64,000 nucleotides of DNA from Bradyrhizobium sp. OK095 (GCF_900109945.1 NZ_FOBX01000001.1:62001-126000), one strand, 5' to 3'. Counted from the stretch's first letter, positions 35,010-44,219 are shown. Translations and numbers: made by a program. The notes: generated by a model from the sequence alone, not told the origin.

Positions 35010-36362
35010 CTAAGACAGCCGCATATCCAGTAGCCGCCGTCCTTCGCCCTTCAGCAGCTTCTTCACCGCGCTCGACGCCACGACCTCGCCGTCATTGGCG
35101 TAGGCTTCGTGGTTCTTCTCGATGTCGTCGAGGCGGTAGAGGTAGTTGACCATGACGCCGGCGGACTCGCGGACGCCCTTCGGCGAGAGATCGCCGAGCC
35201 AGTTGATACGCTCGAGCCTCGCGCCGTTGCCGAGATGGAAACGGGCGACGGAGTCGATCAGCTTGCCCTTCGGCGTGCGCGCCTTGAGGAAGTAGTGCGC
35301 CGCGAGCGGCTCGATCACGCCGCGCAGCAGCGTGGTCGTCTCGGGATTCTCGAACCACTTTGAATCGTCGAGGCGCTTGAGCACCTCGCGGTCCTCGTCC
35401 GTCAGCGGCAAATCCTTGTCCTGCTTGATCCATGGCATGAAGCCCGGCACCGGCGACAGCGTCACGAACGTATCGAGCTTCGGCGTTTCGCGGCGCAGCT
35501 CCTCGACCACCTGCTTGATCAGGAAGCTGCCGAAGGAAATGCCGCCCAGCCCGCGCTGCGTGTTGGAGATCGAATAGAACACGGCGGTGCGCGCCTTCTC
35601 GATCGGAAGGTACTGGCGATCGACCGCAAGCAGCGGCGCGATCGCGCCCGGGATGGTCTCGGTCAGCGCGACCTCGACGAAAATCAACGGCTCATCGACC
35701 ATCGCCGGATGGAAGAAGGCGTAGCAGCGGCGGTCGACCGGATCGATGCGGCGGCGCAGATCGTCCCAGTCGGAGATCTCATGCACGGCTTCGTAGCGGA
35801 TGATCTTTTCGAGGATGTTGGCCGGGGTCGACCAGTCAATCCGGCGCAGCACGAGAAACCCCCTGTTGAACCACGACGAGAGAAGATGGGAGACGTCGCG
35901 GTCGAGCGCGGCGAGATCGGTGTGTCCGTTCATCATGTCGAGCAGGTCGGCGCGCATGCTGACGAGATCGCCGGTGCCGCCCGGCGCGCGGTTGAGCCGG
36001 CGGATCAGCTCCTGCCGCCGCGGTTCCGAGGCGAAATGCAGCGAGCTCGCATCCTCGTCGCTGGGCTTGGCGCGCCATTTTTCAATCGCCCTGGACAGGC
36101 GCTCCCGGTCCGGGCCGAAATCGCGCACCAATCCTTCGAAGAAAGCGCGGCGTCCTGCCGCATCCAACTCCTGGTAGATGTCGAGCACCTCGCGCGCCAG
36201 GGCGGTGCCGGACGCTTCGCCGCGGCCCGACAGCAGCGCGCCGCAGAGCTCGATCAGCCCGTCGGCGTCCTGTTTGGTATCCGATCCGTCGCCGCGGCGA
36301 AGCAGCGTGCGGCCGCGCTCGGAGATGGTGGCGAGCAGGTCGGAGAAGAAGGCGTTCGCCAT
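35010..36362 (-). CDS. matA: Malonyl-CoA decarboxylase
   Basis: 450 residues from ATG 36362 (an ATG six codons earlier is also in frame; GAAAGG favours the inner one). The helical N-terminal domain is followed by the acetyltransferase-like catalytic domain. Signature stretches are HPAMVDEPLIFVEVALTE, ISNTQRGLGGISFGSFLIKQ and the C-terminal FHLGNGARLERINWLGD. It converts malonyl-CoA to acetyl-CoA. In rhizobia this gene usually sits with matB and matC for malonate use, but here neither is present. Confidence 0.92.
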   Translation of the reverse strand: MANAFFSDLLATISERGRTLLRRGDGSDTKQDADGLIELCGALLSGRGEASGTALAREVLDIYQELDAAGRRAFFEGLVRDFGPDRERLSRAIEKWRAKPSDEDASSLHFASEPRRQELIRRLNRAPGGTGDLVSMRADLLDMMNGHTDLAALDRDVSHLLSSWFNRGFLVLRRIDWSTPANILEKIIRYEAVHEISDWDDLRRRIDPVDRRCYAFFHPAMVDEPLIFVEVALTETIPGAIAPLLAVDRQYLPIEKARTAVFYSISNTQRGLGGISFGSFLIKQVVEELRRETPKLDTFVTLSPVPGFMPWIKQDKDLPLTDEDREVLKRLDDSKWFENPETTTLLRGVIEPLAAHYFLKARTPKGKLIDSVARFHLGNGARLERINWLGDLSPKGVRESAGVMVNYLYRLDDIEKNHEAYANDGEVVASSAVKKLLKGEGRRLLDMRLS

Positions 36363-36692
36363 CGGGGCCTTTCGAAACATGGTTGTGCGGTGCGGGAAGC
36401 TTACACAAAATTTAGGCGGAAGCCGATCACAATCAAGCAGGTGAATTCCGCATCTTTAGCCGTGCCATGTGTTACTCGAAACACTGTCATGCCCCACGAG
36501 GGCGAGGCGTTCGGTACGCCGCAGTGCCCGCCTCCGACAGCGACCTCGGTCTTTGGCCCAAGGGCGGCATGGCGTGGCAGTAATGGCCGCTCAAATATAA
36601 GTTGTGAGGCGGGAACAATCCATCATTTTGGTTGTTGTCATGTGTCCCCAAGCGTAGCGGGATCGGCGACCAGCCAAAGTAAACAACCTCAA
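36363..36692. other. Intergenic stretch, divergent promoters
   Basis: This 330-base gap separates the divergent malonyl-CoA decarboxylase and small secreted protein genes. I see no coding signal. A GGAAC at 36612-36616 followed by 16 bases and TGTT (36633-36636) is one mismatch from the EcfG promoter consensus and points at the small secreted protein gene. It is a weak candidate. Confidence 0.3.
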
Positions 36693-36944
36693 ATGATCAA
36701 ATCTCTCACGGCCTTCGCGGTATTGGCGGTGTTGGGCGCAGCGGTGATGGCGATACCCGGTTTTGCGCCTCAAGCGAACGCGGACGAAGCGGTTGCCCTG
36801 GCGAAGGCGGACCGGCTTCCCATTCGCCTTATCGGCGGAAACTGCTCAAGCCAGATTTGGCCGCGCCTCGAGGCATCCTGCCTGCACAATGTCCGGTCAG
36901 GGATGCCGGTGCCAGAAGCTCGCCAGATATCGCAGCGCGGATAA
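36693..36944 (+). CDS. Small secreted protein
   Basis: 83 residues from ATG 36693. A signal peptide (MIKSLTAFAVLAVLGAAVMA, cleavage near ANA, residue 30) precedes a short mature part with LAKADRLPIR and two cysteines in GGNCSSQIWPRLEASCL, which may form a disulfide. Small proteins of exactly this type occur in many copies in Bradyrhizobium genomes. Their role is unknown. A much longer open frame upstream is antisense to malonyl-CoA decarboxylase and is not used. Confidence 0.75.
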   Translation: MIKSLTAFAVLAVLGAAVMAIPGFAPQANADEAVALAKADRLPIRLIGGNCSSQIWPRLEASCLHNVRSGMPVPEARQISQRG

Positions 36945-37068
36945 GGCGTTTCGCGCGAACGTCCAAAGCTGCTTTGCGCCTCCGACAGGCGCGGGGCGTG
37001 GTCTAGCCTGACGCCACTGAGCAATTGGCGTGGGCCATCATTTTTGGCTCCTTTCCAGGAGCGCCCTT

Positions 37069-38235
37069 ATGTCATCGGAATTAACCGGTTCTCCAGCCAA
37101 CGTCCTCGTCGTCGAAGATGAGATGGTCCTGCGCATGCGCGCGGTGGACATCGTGGAGGATGCAGGATTCACCGCTGTCGAAGCCGTCAATGCCGACGAG
37201 GCGATTTCCATTCTCGAAACACGCTCGGATATCTCGTTGCTGTTTACCGATATCCAGATGCCAGGCAGCATGGACGGCCTGAAACTTGCCCACGCAGTCC
37301 ACGACCGCTGGCCGGCCATCAAGATCATTCTGGTTTCCGGCCAGGTGAACCCATCGGAAGCCGAAAGGCCAACGGACAGCCGTTTCTTCGGAAAGCCGCT
37401 GGGCGTCGAGGAAATGACTGCCCAACTGCAAGTGATGATTGGTGCGGGGGCATTAAAGATCGTCCCGAACACGGCGATGGCGGCTGCGGACGAGACGCCT
37501 CACCCCTCAGCGCATGAGGCGGTTTTGTCGGCTGAGAACGACAGCCTCCGGTTATTGCTGGAACAAGCTGGAATAGATGCCAAAACCTTGCTTGCACAAG
37601 CCGGCATAGACGCCAAGGAGCGCGAGGCAGCCGACAAGCTGCAGAAGCTTATCCTTGGCGAACTGCATCATCGCGTCAAGAACACCCTTGCCACGGTGAG
37701 CGCAATCGCATCGCAAAGTTTCCGGGCCGCGACGAGTGTCGAGCACGGACAAAAGGCCATGGAGGGCCGATTGATCGCGTTGGGACGCGCCCACGATCTG
37801 CTCATGCAGGTCAGCTGGGCGAATGCGAGTCTCACGCACACCTTAAGCGCGGCAACCGATCCCTACGACAGTAACGGCGGCAGGCGGTTTCATTTCAACG
37901 GGCCTGACGTTCGAATTACCTCCGGTGCCGTCATTGCGCTGGCGATGACCTTCAATGAACTGTGCACCAACACCACAAAATTCGGCGCTCTTTCCAAGCC
38001 GGCAGGCCGCGTAGAGGTTGCATGGACGATTGACGAGATGAAGCAGCGCCTTCGGCTGACCTGGACCGAAAGCGGCGGTCCCGTGGTCGAGGTGCCGACA
38101 CGACGAAGTTTCGGTACCCGGATGATGGAATCTCTCGGACAGCAGCTGAGTGGCCAGGTTCATCTCGCTTATGAGCCATCCGGGTTCGTCTATCTGTTGG
38201 ATGTACCGCTCAACTCAGTCATCGCGGCTGTGTGA
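37069..38235 (+). CDS. Receiver domain-HWE histidine kinase hybrid
   Basis: 388 residues from ATG 37069, with AGGAG nine bases upstream. Residues 9-125 form a CheY-like receiver (VLVVEDE, phospho-acceptor Asp61 in LLFTDIQMPG, Lys109). A linker with a duplicated unit (LEQAGIDAK, LAQAGIDAK at about 164-183) leads to an HWE/HisKA_2 kinase: H-box GELHHRVKNTLA (His200/201), N-box NELCTNTTKFGALS and the W-x-E motif in LTWTESGG. It has no membrane segment, so it is a cytoplasmic phosphorelay element. No partner regulator is next to it. Confidence 0.88.
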   Translation: MSSELTGSPANVLVVEDEMVLRMRAVDIVEDAGFTAVEAVNADEAISILETRSDISLLFTDIQMPGSMDGLKLAHAVHDRWPAIKIILVSGQVNPSEAERPTDSRFFGKPLGVEEMTAQLQVMIGAGALKIVPNTAMAAADETPHPSAHEAVLSAENDSLRLLLEQAGIDAKTLLAQAGIDAKEREAADKLQKLILGELHHRVKNTLATVSAIASQSFRAATSVEHGQKAMEGRLIALGRAHDLLMQVSWANASLTHTLSAATDPYDSNGGRRFHFNGPDVRITSGAVIALAMTFNELCTNTTKFGALSKPAGRVEVAWTIDEMKQRLRLTWTESGGPVVEVPTRRSFGTRMMESLGQQLSGQVHLAYEPSGFVYLLDVPLNSVIAAV

Positions 38236-38423
38236 TGCGCCAAAATGGTCCCCATCACAGCGCAGCAAGGAGTAAACCGTTGCTCATCGATGACAGAAAG
38301 CCATTTTCCTGCATGGATCAGTTCGATCGCCTCGCCGAGAGTGAGCCCATGAAAGACGGCTGGATCGAGAAGCTGGGTGTCCGTCTATTGGCACTCATGA
38401 ATCGCGCAGCCCGCAGATTGTAG
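38232..38423 (+). CDS. Possible small hypothetical protein
   Basis: 63-codon frame whose ATG overlaps the kinase stop (TGATG), consistent with translational coupling. It contains FDRLAESEPMKDGWIEKLG and a basic tail. No family is recognised and no ribosome site other than the coupled stop is visible. It could be chance. Confidence 0.3.
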   Translation: MMRQNGPHHSAARSKPLLIDDRKPFSCMDQFDRLAESEPMKDGWIEKLGVRLLALMNRAARRL

Positions 38424-38474
38424 TTCGCCAGTTCAGATTCTGCTCGTTTTCACGGAAATATATCAACGAACCAA

Positions 38475-39776
38475 TTATCGGTCCATGGCGTTCATCAGGC
38501 TGGCGATGTTGATCGTCGCGAAATTGGAGAATGTATCCGAGACGGCATAAGGGAAGATGATCTTGTCGTGATGCCGCAATGCGCCGCAGGTGTAGACGAC
38601 GTTGGGGACATATCCCTCGCGTTCGGACGGATCGGGCCGAAGCAAGGGCTCACGCAGGCGCGCAAGCACTTTCGAGGGATCGTTCTTGTCCAGCAACGCT
38701 GCCCCGATCGAATATTTTCGAACCGGCCCGACACCGTGGGTTAGCAATAGCCAGCCCTCATCCAGTTCGATCGGCGATCCGCAATTGCCGATCTGCACGA
38801 ACTCCCACGGGAATTCGGGTTTCAGAATCGCCTGGCCGCCATCGTCCCATGTGTGGAGATCGTCGGAATAGATGAGATAGAGATTTTCATTGTCTTGCCG
38901 GGCGATCATGGCATATCGGCCGCCGATTTTCTTCGGAAACAGCGCCATGCCCTTGTTGCGCGCGGCGCTGCCCTTCAGGGTGGACAGCCTGAAGGACACG
39001 AAATCGGACGTCTCGATCAGCTCCGACCTGATCGCCCTGCCGCTATAGGCGGTGAAGGTCGCGTAGTAGATCTGCCGTTCGCCATCGCTGAACTGCACGA
39101 AGCGCGCATCCTCGATGCCATTGGACTGAGATGCGGTAATGGGAAAGATGACCCGTTCGCTGATATCTTCGCCGCTTTGGAAGGCGACCTCGACATCCTC
39201 TCCGGCTGCTCCCTGCGTCTGCGCGAGAACGGTAGGGCTCGAGGCCAGGCGCGTCGTCGGATCGACGCTCACCGTTCCGTCTGCCGCGACCATTCCGGAC
39301 CGAAAGGTCAGCGACGAGATGTGGCCTTCGCCGACGGCACGAAGGCTCAGGATGAAGCGTAACCCACCGGGAGGCGCGCCGGACTGATCGGGATGCGCTA
39401 CGATACTGGGGTTGAACAAGGCGGACGCTTCGAACGAATATTCGTTGAGAAAATAGGCGCCGACCAATTGGCGTTGCGCTTGCGTGAACGAGGCGTGGAC
39501 GGCGAACGCATCTTCCATTTCGTCGGCGCGTGCCTCGAACGCCCGCAGTAAATTGCGGTGCCGGCCGAGGAAATTCTCAAGAACATCGTCGAGTTGGTGG
39601 GCTGCCGCATCGGCATCGAGTGCCAGAACCCGATCGACGATGTGGTTCGCGCGGGTCTTGTCCGTGGGGTTGAGATCGCGCGGCTCGGTCGCCGGCTTGA
39701 AGGGGCGCACGATGACCCGTGTTGGATCGGGCCGCAAATAAAGCGCCTGACGATTCAGGAATGGAGATTGCGACAA
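38475..39776 (-). CDS. Glycoside hydrolase family 130 beta-mannoside phosphorylase-type protein
   Basis: 433 residues. The five-bladed beta-propeller of GH130 shows FNPSIV near residue 121, the catalytic Asp motif IEDAR (221-225) and RNKGMALFPKKIGG, IGNCGSPIELDEGW and PNVVYTCGA in the later blades. The first 100 residues form a helical extension. GH130 enzymes phosphorolyse or hydrolyse beta-mannosides such as mannosyl-glucose or mannobiose. It is the last gene of the operon with a glycosyltransferase and phosphomannose isomerase. No signal peptide is seen, so it acts in the cytoplasm. Confidence 0.85.
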   Translation of the reverse strand: MSQSPFLNRQALYLRPDPTRVIVRPFKPATEPRDLNPTDKTRANHIVDRVLALDADAAAHQLDDVLENFLGRHRNLLRAFEARADEMEDAFAVHASFTQAQRQLVGAYFLNEYSFEASALFNPSIVAHPDQSGAPPGGLRFILSLRAVGEGHISSLTFRSGMVAADGTVSVDPTTRLASSPTVLAQTQGAAGEDVEVAFQSGEDISERVIFPITASQSNGIEDARFVQFSDGERQIYYATFTAYSGRAIRSELIETSDFVSFRLSTLKGSAARNKGMALFPKKIGGRYAMIARQDNENLYLIYSDDLHTWDDGGQAILKPEFPWEFVQIGNCGSPIELDEGWLLLTHGVGPVRKYSIGAALLDKNDPSKVLARLREPLLRPDPSEREGYVPNVVYTCGALRHHDKIIFPYAVSDTFSNFATINIASLMNAMDR

Positions 39777-39823
39777 AGCGTCCTCGGATTGTTTTCAAGG
39801 GGAGGGAAAGAGATCAAAGGCCG

Positions 39824-42145
39824 TCAAGCAACCAGCGGCGCGGGCTGCACGCGGCTTTCACTGAGGCGGGCGAGTTGCCTGATTTCGCAGAGGCCGAGCA
39901 GATACGACACGACCGATTCCCCGCCGCGGTTCTCATTCGGACGGTCCGGATGCAGGCCGTCCCGGCAACTCCCGGTTTCCAGATCGACCAGGGACGTCGA
40001 AAGGTCGTTGCTGCCGAGGAACCATGCGAACACGCGCGCGGCTTCGGCCTTCCACTCGACATCATGGTCGGCACGCCATGCCGCGAGACAGGCGGCGATG
40101 GTGGCCGCAGCCTCGAGCGGCTGTTGATCGAACGGCCTCGGCTTCCGGCGCGTCTCGCCAAAACCTGCGGTGCCGACGGGCCGGAATTGACCGCTCGCGG
40201 CAGTCTGCTGTTTCACCAGCCAGCGCAGCGATTTCAAGCCGGCGTCCAGATAGACGGCACTCTTGGTCGCCATACCCTTGGTCGCCATATCCTTGGTCGC
40301 CATATCCTTGGTCGCAATGCCGGTCAGGATGAGGGCTTGCGACAAACGGGCGTTATCGTAGGCAAGGCCTTGTTCGAACCAGGTCCAGTCCTGCGTCTCG
40401 ACCGCATTGAAGATCGCGATCAATCGATCCGCCAGGCGAAGCCGGAGATCCGCAGCGTCCGCATCGCCGGGGACGGCGGCACAATAGCCGTCGAGTCCGA
40501 GCAGGACGAAAGCCCAGGCACGCGGCGAGCGAAAGACTTCCACATTCCGCGCAGCCTCGGCGAACAGCGCCGCAGCCCATTTCCGCCGTGACAGGCTCGC
40601 GTCGGTCAATGCGCACACGCCGAGAGCCCATAAGGTCCGGCCGTGGCTGTCTTCCGAGCCGCTATCCTCAAGCCAGCAGCGGTTAAAGCCCATGAAATTG
40701 CGAAACCGCTTTGTGTCGGGATTCCAGGCGTGCTGGACAAAGCCGGCAAACCGCGCCGTCAATACCTCCGGCAATCGCTCCTCGCCGGGAATGTTGAGCG
40801 CGCAGGCCAGCAGCAGCGCGCGAGCGTTATCGTCGACACAATAGCCATGGGAGCGATCGGGCACGCAATGTACGGCGTGTTGGAACAATCCGGTGTCGTC
40901 GCACATCGACAGGAAATGACCGATGCGCATTTCCGGTGGCGCGCGGCTATCGCGCAGCAGCGTGCTGGTGTCCGAGCGCGCGATTGCCTTTAGACGATGC
41001 CTGCGACCGGCATGATCGAACGTCGACACGTAACGTTCGGCCGTCCGCTCCCACGTCATGGGACGACTGCTCGAATAGGCGCGCTTGCGCATCGCCTGCC
41101 GCAACACCGCATTGGTCAGCAGCTTCGCGATTTCATGGCCAATGGCCGCGGCGTCTCCAAACGGAACCAGGATGCCGCGGCCGTCGGCCAGCAATTCGCG
41201 CGCGTGCCAGTACGGTGTGGAGACGACCGCCTTTCCCAAGCCAAAACTGTAGGCCAGCGTGCCCGAGGTCATCTGGGCTTCGTTGAGATACGGCGTAACA
41301 TAGACATCGCACATCGAAATGAAATCGAGCAGCGTCGGCTGGTCGACGAACTGGTCAAGGAATACGACGTGCTTGTCGATGCCGAGCTTTCGAACACGCG
41401 CCACGAGGCTGTCGCGATAGGCCTCGCCCTGGTCGCGTATCAGGTTCGGATGGGTCGCGCCGAGCACGACATAGACCGCATCCGGACGGCTTCTCAGGAT
41501 CGCGGGCATGGCGTCGATCATGACTTCGATGCCCTTGTTGTGCGACAGAAGGCCGAAGGTCAGAATGACCGCCCGGTCGCTGAAACCTCGCCTGGCTTTG
41601 GCCTCGTCCGGTTCAACGAACGCAAATTCCGGAATTCCGTGCGCGATGACCTCGATCTTTTCGTCGGCCACCTGATAGACGGTTCGGAGCAACTCGCGGC
41701 CCTTTTCGGCCATCACCACGATCTTGGACGATATCTCGGAAATCCGGACGATGACTTCGCGTTGCACCTTCGTCGGCTCGGCAAGCACGGTATGCAGCGT
41801 GGTCACGACCGGCATATTCAGGCGCGACAGCAGGGCCAGGATGTGACTGCCGGCGTCGCCGCCGAAAATGCCGAATTCATGCTGAAGAGAAACAACCTCG
41901 AACCGGCCGTCGTTCAAGAACTCTGCCGCACGAATATAGTCCTCCGGCTGATCGTCGTTGATCTGAAATCCAACCGTAGAAGGATAGTCATAGACCTGGC
42001 CGTGGTCGGTCATCGCGACGACGACCGTCTCCAGATCAGGCCGCGAGGCAGCGACAGCGTGCTGAAGATCCGTCGTGAAGGTCGCTATGCCGCACCGGCG
42101 AGGCAGCGAATTGCCGATGAATGCGACCCGATTTAGCGCGACCAC
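39824..42145 (-). CDS. GT4-type glycosyltransferase fused to a C-terminal alpha/alpha-barrel domain
   Basis: 773 residues. Residues 1 to about 390 are a GT-B glycosyltransferase: NSLPRRCGIATFTTDL, VIAHGIPEF, LTFGLLSHNKGIEVMIDAM and EAQMTSGTLAYSFGLGKAVV with the nucleotide-sugar site. From about residue 410 to the end is a helical region of six-hairpin glycosidase type (HGYCVDDNARALLLACAL, DSHGRTLWALGVCAL, YDNARLSQALIL). A 15-base tandem repeat gives four five-residue units at about residues 609-628. The start overlaps the isomerase gene by 13 bases. It probably makes or handles a mannose-containing oligosaccharide (inference). Confidence 0.8.
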   Translation of the reverse strand: MVALNRVAFIGNSLPRRCGIATFTTDLQHAVAASRPDLETVVVAMTDHGQVYDYPSTVGFQINDDQPEDYIRAAEFLNDGRFEVVSLQHEFGIFGGDAGSHILALLSRLNMPVVTTLHTVLAEPTKVQREVIVRISEISSKIVVMAEKGRELLRTVYQVADEKIEVIAHGIPEFAFVEPDEAKARRGFSDRAVILTFGLLSHNKGIEVMIDAMPAILRSRPDAVYVVLGATHPNLIRDQGEAYRDSLVARVRKLGIDKHVVFLDQFVDQPTLLDFISMCDVYVTPYLNEAQMTSGTLAYSFGLGKAVVSTPYWHARELLADGRGILVPFGDAAAIGHEIAKLLTNAVLRQAMRKRAYSSSRPMTWERTAERYVSTFDHAGRRHRLKAIARSDTSTLLRDSRAPPEMRIGHFLSMCDDTGLFQHAVHCVPDRSHGYCVDDNARALLLACALNIPGEERLPEVLTARFAGFVQHAWNPDTKRFRNFMGFNRCWLEDSGSEDSHGRTLWALGVCALTDASLSRRKWAAALFAEAARNVEVFRSPRAWAFVLLGLDGYCAAVPGDADAADLRLRLADRLIAIFNAVETQDWTWFEQGLAYDNARLSQALILTGIATKDMATKDMATKGMATKSAVYLDAGLKSLRWLVKQQTAASGQFRPVGTAGFGETRRKPRPFDQQPLEAAATIAACLAAWRADHDVEWKAEAARVFAWFLGSNDLSTSLVDLETGSCRDGLHPDRPNENRGGESVVSYLLGLCEIRQLARLSESRVQPAPLVA
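40261..40320. repeat. In-frame 15-base tandem repeat inside the glycosyltransferase gene
   Basis: Four units of the type CCTTGGTCGCCATAT (first and last diverged) run head to tail. Read on the minus strand they encode IATK-DMATK-DMATK-GMATK. The unit length keeps the frame, so copy number can change without breaking the gene. It sits in a loop of the C-terminal helical domain. Confidence 0.9.
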
Positions 42146-43050
42146 GTTTGCACCTCCTGCGTTTTCGGCCGGGGATGCCCGGGCATGTCTGGGTATTGCT
42201 CGACGAGTGCAACCGAATCTGCGTGTGGGCCGGGATAGGCGAGGAGTGCCCTCAAGCCTTCGGGGCCGACCTCGATCCTAAGCTGATCTGCCTCGAGAAA
42301 GACGGCCTGACCGGCGGACATTGTCGCTGCCGCCATCTGGCCTTGTCCTTTGATCAAGACGATCCACGCCTCATTTTGGGCGTCGAGCGTCCAGACCGAG
42401 CCGGCGGCAAGATCGATTTGTTCAAGGAAAAAATGGGCACTGGTGACGAGGGCCGTTCGCGTCTCATTTAGTCTTCGCGAAGGCGATTGACGCGGTGCCG
42501 GCGCCGCCTTTGCAGCGGCAACGGCATTTTCGAGATGCAGCTCACGCTGCCGTCCGTAGTCGAAAAGGCGGAACGTGGCGTCGCTGTGCTGCTGGATTTC
42601 GGCAAGAACGATCCCCGCGCCGATCGCATGAATAGTGCCGGCGGGAACGAAAATAGCATCACCGCAGCGAACCGGACGCCACTGGACAAGGTCGACGATC
42701 GAGCCATCGGAAATGGCGGTTCGCAGCTCCGTCGACGAGAGCGAACGCTTCAATCCGATCGCAACCCGCGCATCAGGCACAGCCGAAAGAATGTACCACG
42801 CCTCGGTCTTGCCATTGGCCAGGCCGATCGATCGGGCGAAAATATCGTCGGGATGAACCTGAATGGACAGCGGCTCGGTCGTGAAGAGCAGCTTGAGCAG
42901 CAGCACACTCTCCGGAGACGTCGTGTCCGCGCGCCGAAACCATAATTCGCCGATCGGATCGTCACTGGCTGCGATGTCGCTCCAGGGAAGCAAGTTGCGG
43001 CTTCCCCACGGCTTGCGTCGGGCCTCTACAATGGCGCGCTCGATCGACAC
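42133..43050 (-). CDS. manA: Mannose-6-phosphate isomerase, class I
   Basis: 305 residues from GTG 43050, chosen for GGGAG five bases upstream; the frame is open to 43098. Cupin metal-site motifs are SIQVHPDD, GKTEAWYIL and GTIHAIGAG, and the KPWGS stretch sits near the N-terminus. It interconverts mannose-6-P and fructose-6-P, feeding GDP-mannose synthesis or taking up mannose from the GH130 enzyme. It is first in the operon with the glycosyltransferase and GH130 genes. Confidence 0.88.
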   Translation of the reverse strand: MSIERAIVEARRKPWGSRNLLPWSDIAASDDPIGELWFRRADTTSPESVLLLKLLFTTEPLSIQVHPDDIFARSIGLANGKTEAWYILSAVPDARVAIGLKRSLSSTELRTAISDGSIVDLVQWRPVRCGDAIFVPAGTIHAIGAGIVLAEIQQHSDATFRLFDYGRQRELHLENAVAAAKAAPAPRQSPSRRLNETRTALVTSAHFFLEQIDLAAGSVWTLDAQNEAWIVLIKGQGQMAAATMSAGQAVFLEADQLRIEVGPEGLRALLAYPGPHADSVALVEQYPDMPGHPRPKTQEVQTWSR

Positions 43051-43325
43051 TCGTTCTCCCTGGCCTCTGCGGCGCAAGCCGTGCCATTCGCGATTCAACC
43101 GACGCTCTCTCTTCGATAAGAGAGCGGTGCGGTCTTGGTTTGGTGATGTGGTTGCGCTAGTGGCGTTCGGCGCCGGCAGCGTTTTACGGCGACCCGGATG
43201 GCTGCTCAGTTCCGCAAGCCAATTCTGCGAAGAATGACGCCCGGATTGGCATCATCGTTCGACGGGCGACGAAATCGTCACCGACTGTGCGCTCTTTCCG
43301 CTTGGATAGATATGACTATCTTCGG

Positions 43326-44219
43326 TCATGCCGTCGACGGTTCGGCATGTTCTGATGATGAGGTGACCGATACCGCGACATCCATGCTCAGAAAGCTGTC
43401 ACTGCTGCCAAAGAAGCTCCCTGATACCGGCGTGCACTGGCTGATATCGCGCGCGACCGCAACGGGGATCAGATTGCTGCCTCCGACGCTGCGGTTGGTC
43501 GGGTCGAAGGTGATCCAGCCCGCTCCGGGGACAAAAACCTCTGCCCATGCGTGGGTCGAGCCCGCTTCGGCCGAACCCAGCCGGTCGTGGTTCGGATCGT
43601 GCAGATAACCCGACACGATGCGCGTACCGAAGCCGAGCTTGCGGGCAGCTTCCGCGAACAACACCGCGAAGTCGCGGCACGAGCCCCAGCCACGGTCGAG
43701 CGTCTCGTTGGGCGATTGGGTGCCCTCGACTTCGCGGCTCTGATACTGGATGCGCTGCGCGACACCTGCATTCAGGTCCTTGAGCAGCGAAAGCGTATCG
43801 GTCGGACTGCCGCGGACGAAACCTCTTGCCCATTTTTGCAGCCGGTCGGCTGGATCAGGATATTGCGCGATCGTCAGTGCTCCCAAGTCGGTCCATTCGT
43901 CGGCGGAATAGCGAAATGGGTAGGAGATAGCCGACGCAGCGATGGCGAAAATGGGCCAATCAGCCGTGTCGAGCGATATATTCACCACGCTGTCGATAAC
44001 GAGCATATCGGTCATGGTCGTGAAATTAGCCACAGCGACTGCATTACCGAAGACGTCATGTGCCCATTCCGGCACCGCTGCCGGCGTTATCGTCAAGTTC
44101 TGCGATGCGAGACGAAGTTCGCGACTTTCGCGTGGACGAAGCATCAAGCGGTGTGGTGAAAGGCTCACCAATCCGCGGAAACGATAGGTCGTTTTATGTT
44201 GAATCCGAAGCGTAACCAA
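43326..44219 (-). CDS. Transglutaminase-like cysteine protease family protein
   Basis: 297 residues from TTG 44219, which has GGAG six bases upstream (TTG 44246 is also possible). The N-terminal beta domain begins RIQHKTTYRFRGLVSLSPH, the bacterial transglutaminase N-terminus. The catalytic triad is visible: Cys in GWGSCRDFAVLF, His in STHAWAEV and Asp in ITFDPTN. Such cytoplasmic proteins often sit with circularly permuted ATP-grasp and alpha-E genes; none is next to it here. Activity may be peptidase or amidase. Confidence 0.85.
   Translation of the reverse strand: MVTLRIQHKTTYRFRGLVSLSPHRLMLRPRESRELRLASQNLTITPAAVPEWAHDVFGNAVAVANFTTMTDMLVIDSVVNISLDTADWPIFAIAASAISYPFRYSADEWTDLGALTIAQYPDPADRLQKWARGFVRGSPTDTLSLLKDLNAGVAQRIQYQSREVEGTQSPNETLDRGWGSCRDFAVLFAEAARKLGFGTRIVSGYLHDPNHDRLGSAEAGSTHAWAEVFVPGAGWITFDPTNRSVGGSNLIPVAVARDISQCTPVSGSFFGSSDSFLSMDVAVSVTSSSEHAEPSTA

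Noticed and set aside
35709-36944. 411-codon open frame ending with the small secreted protein
   Set aside because: Its first two thirds are antisense to malonyl-CoA decarboxylase. Only the last 83 codons from 36693 look like a real gene.
40024-40332. Proline/tryptophan-rich repeat peptide (SPYPW units) on the plus strand
   Set aside because: It is the antisense reading of the 15-base tandem repeat inside the glycosyltransferase gene.
43107-43124. CTCTCTT-CGAT-AAGAGAG hairpin upstream of manA
   Set aside because: Seven-base stem with no T-run, and no clear role in the gap between two genes on the same strand.
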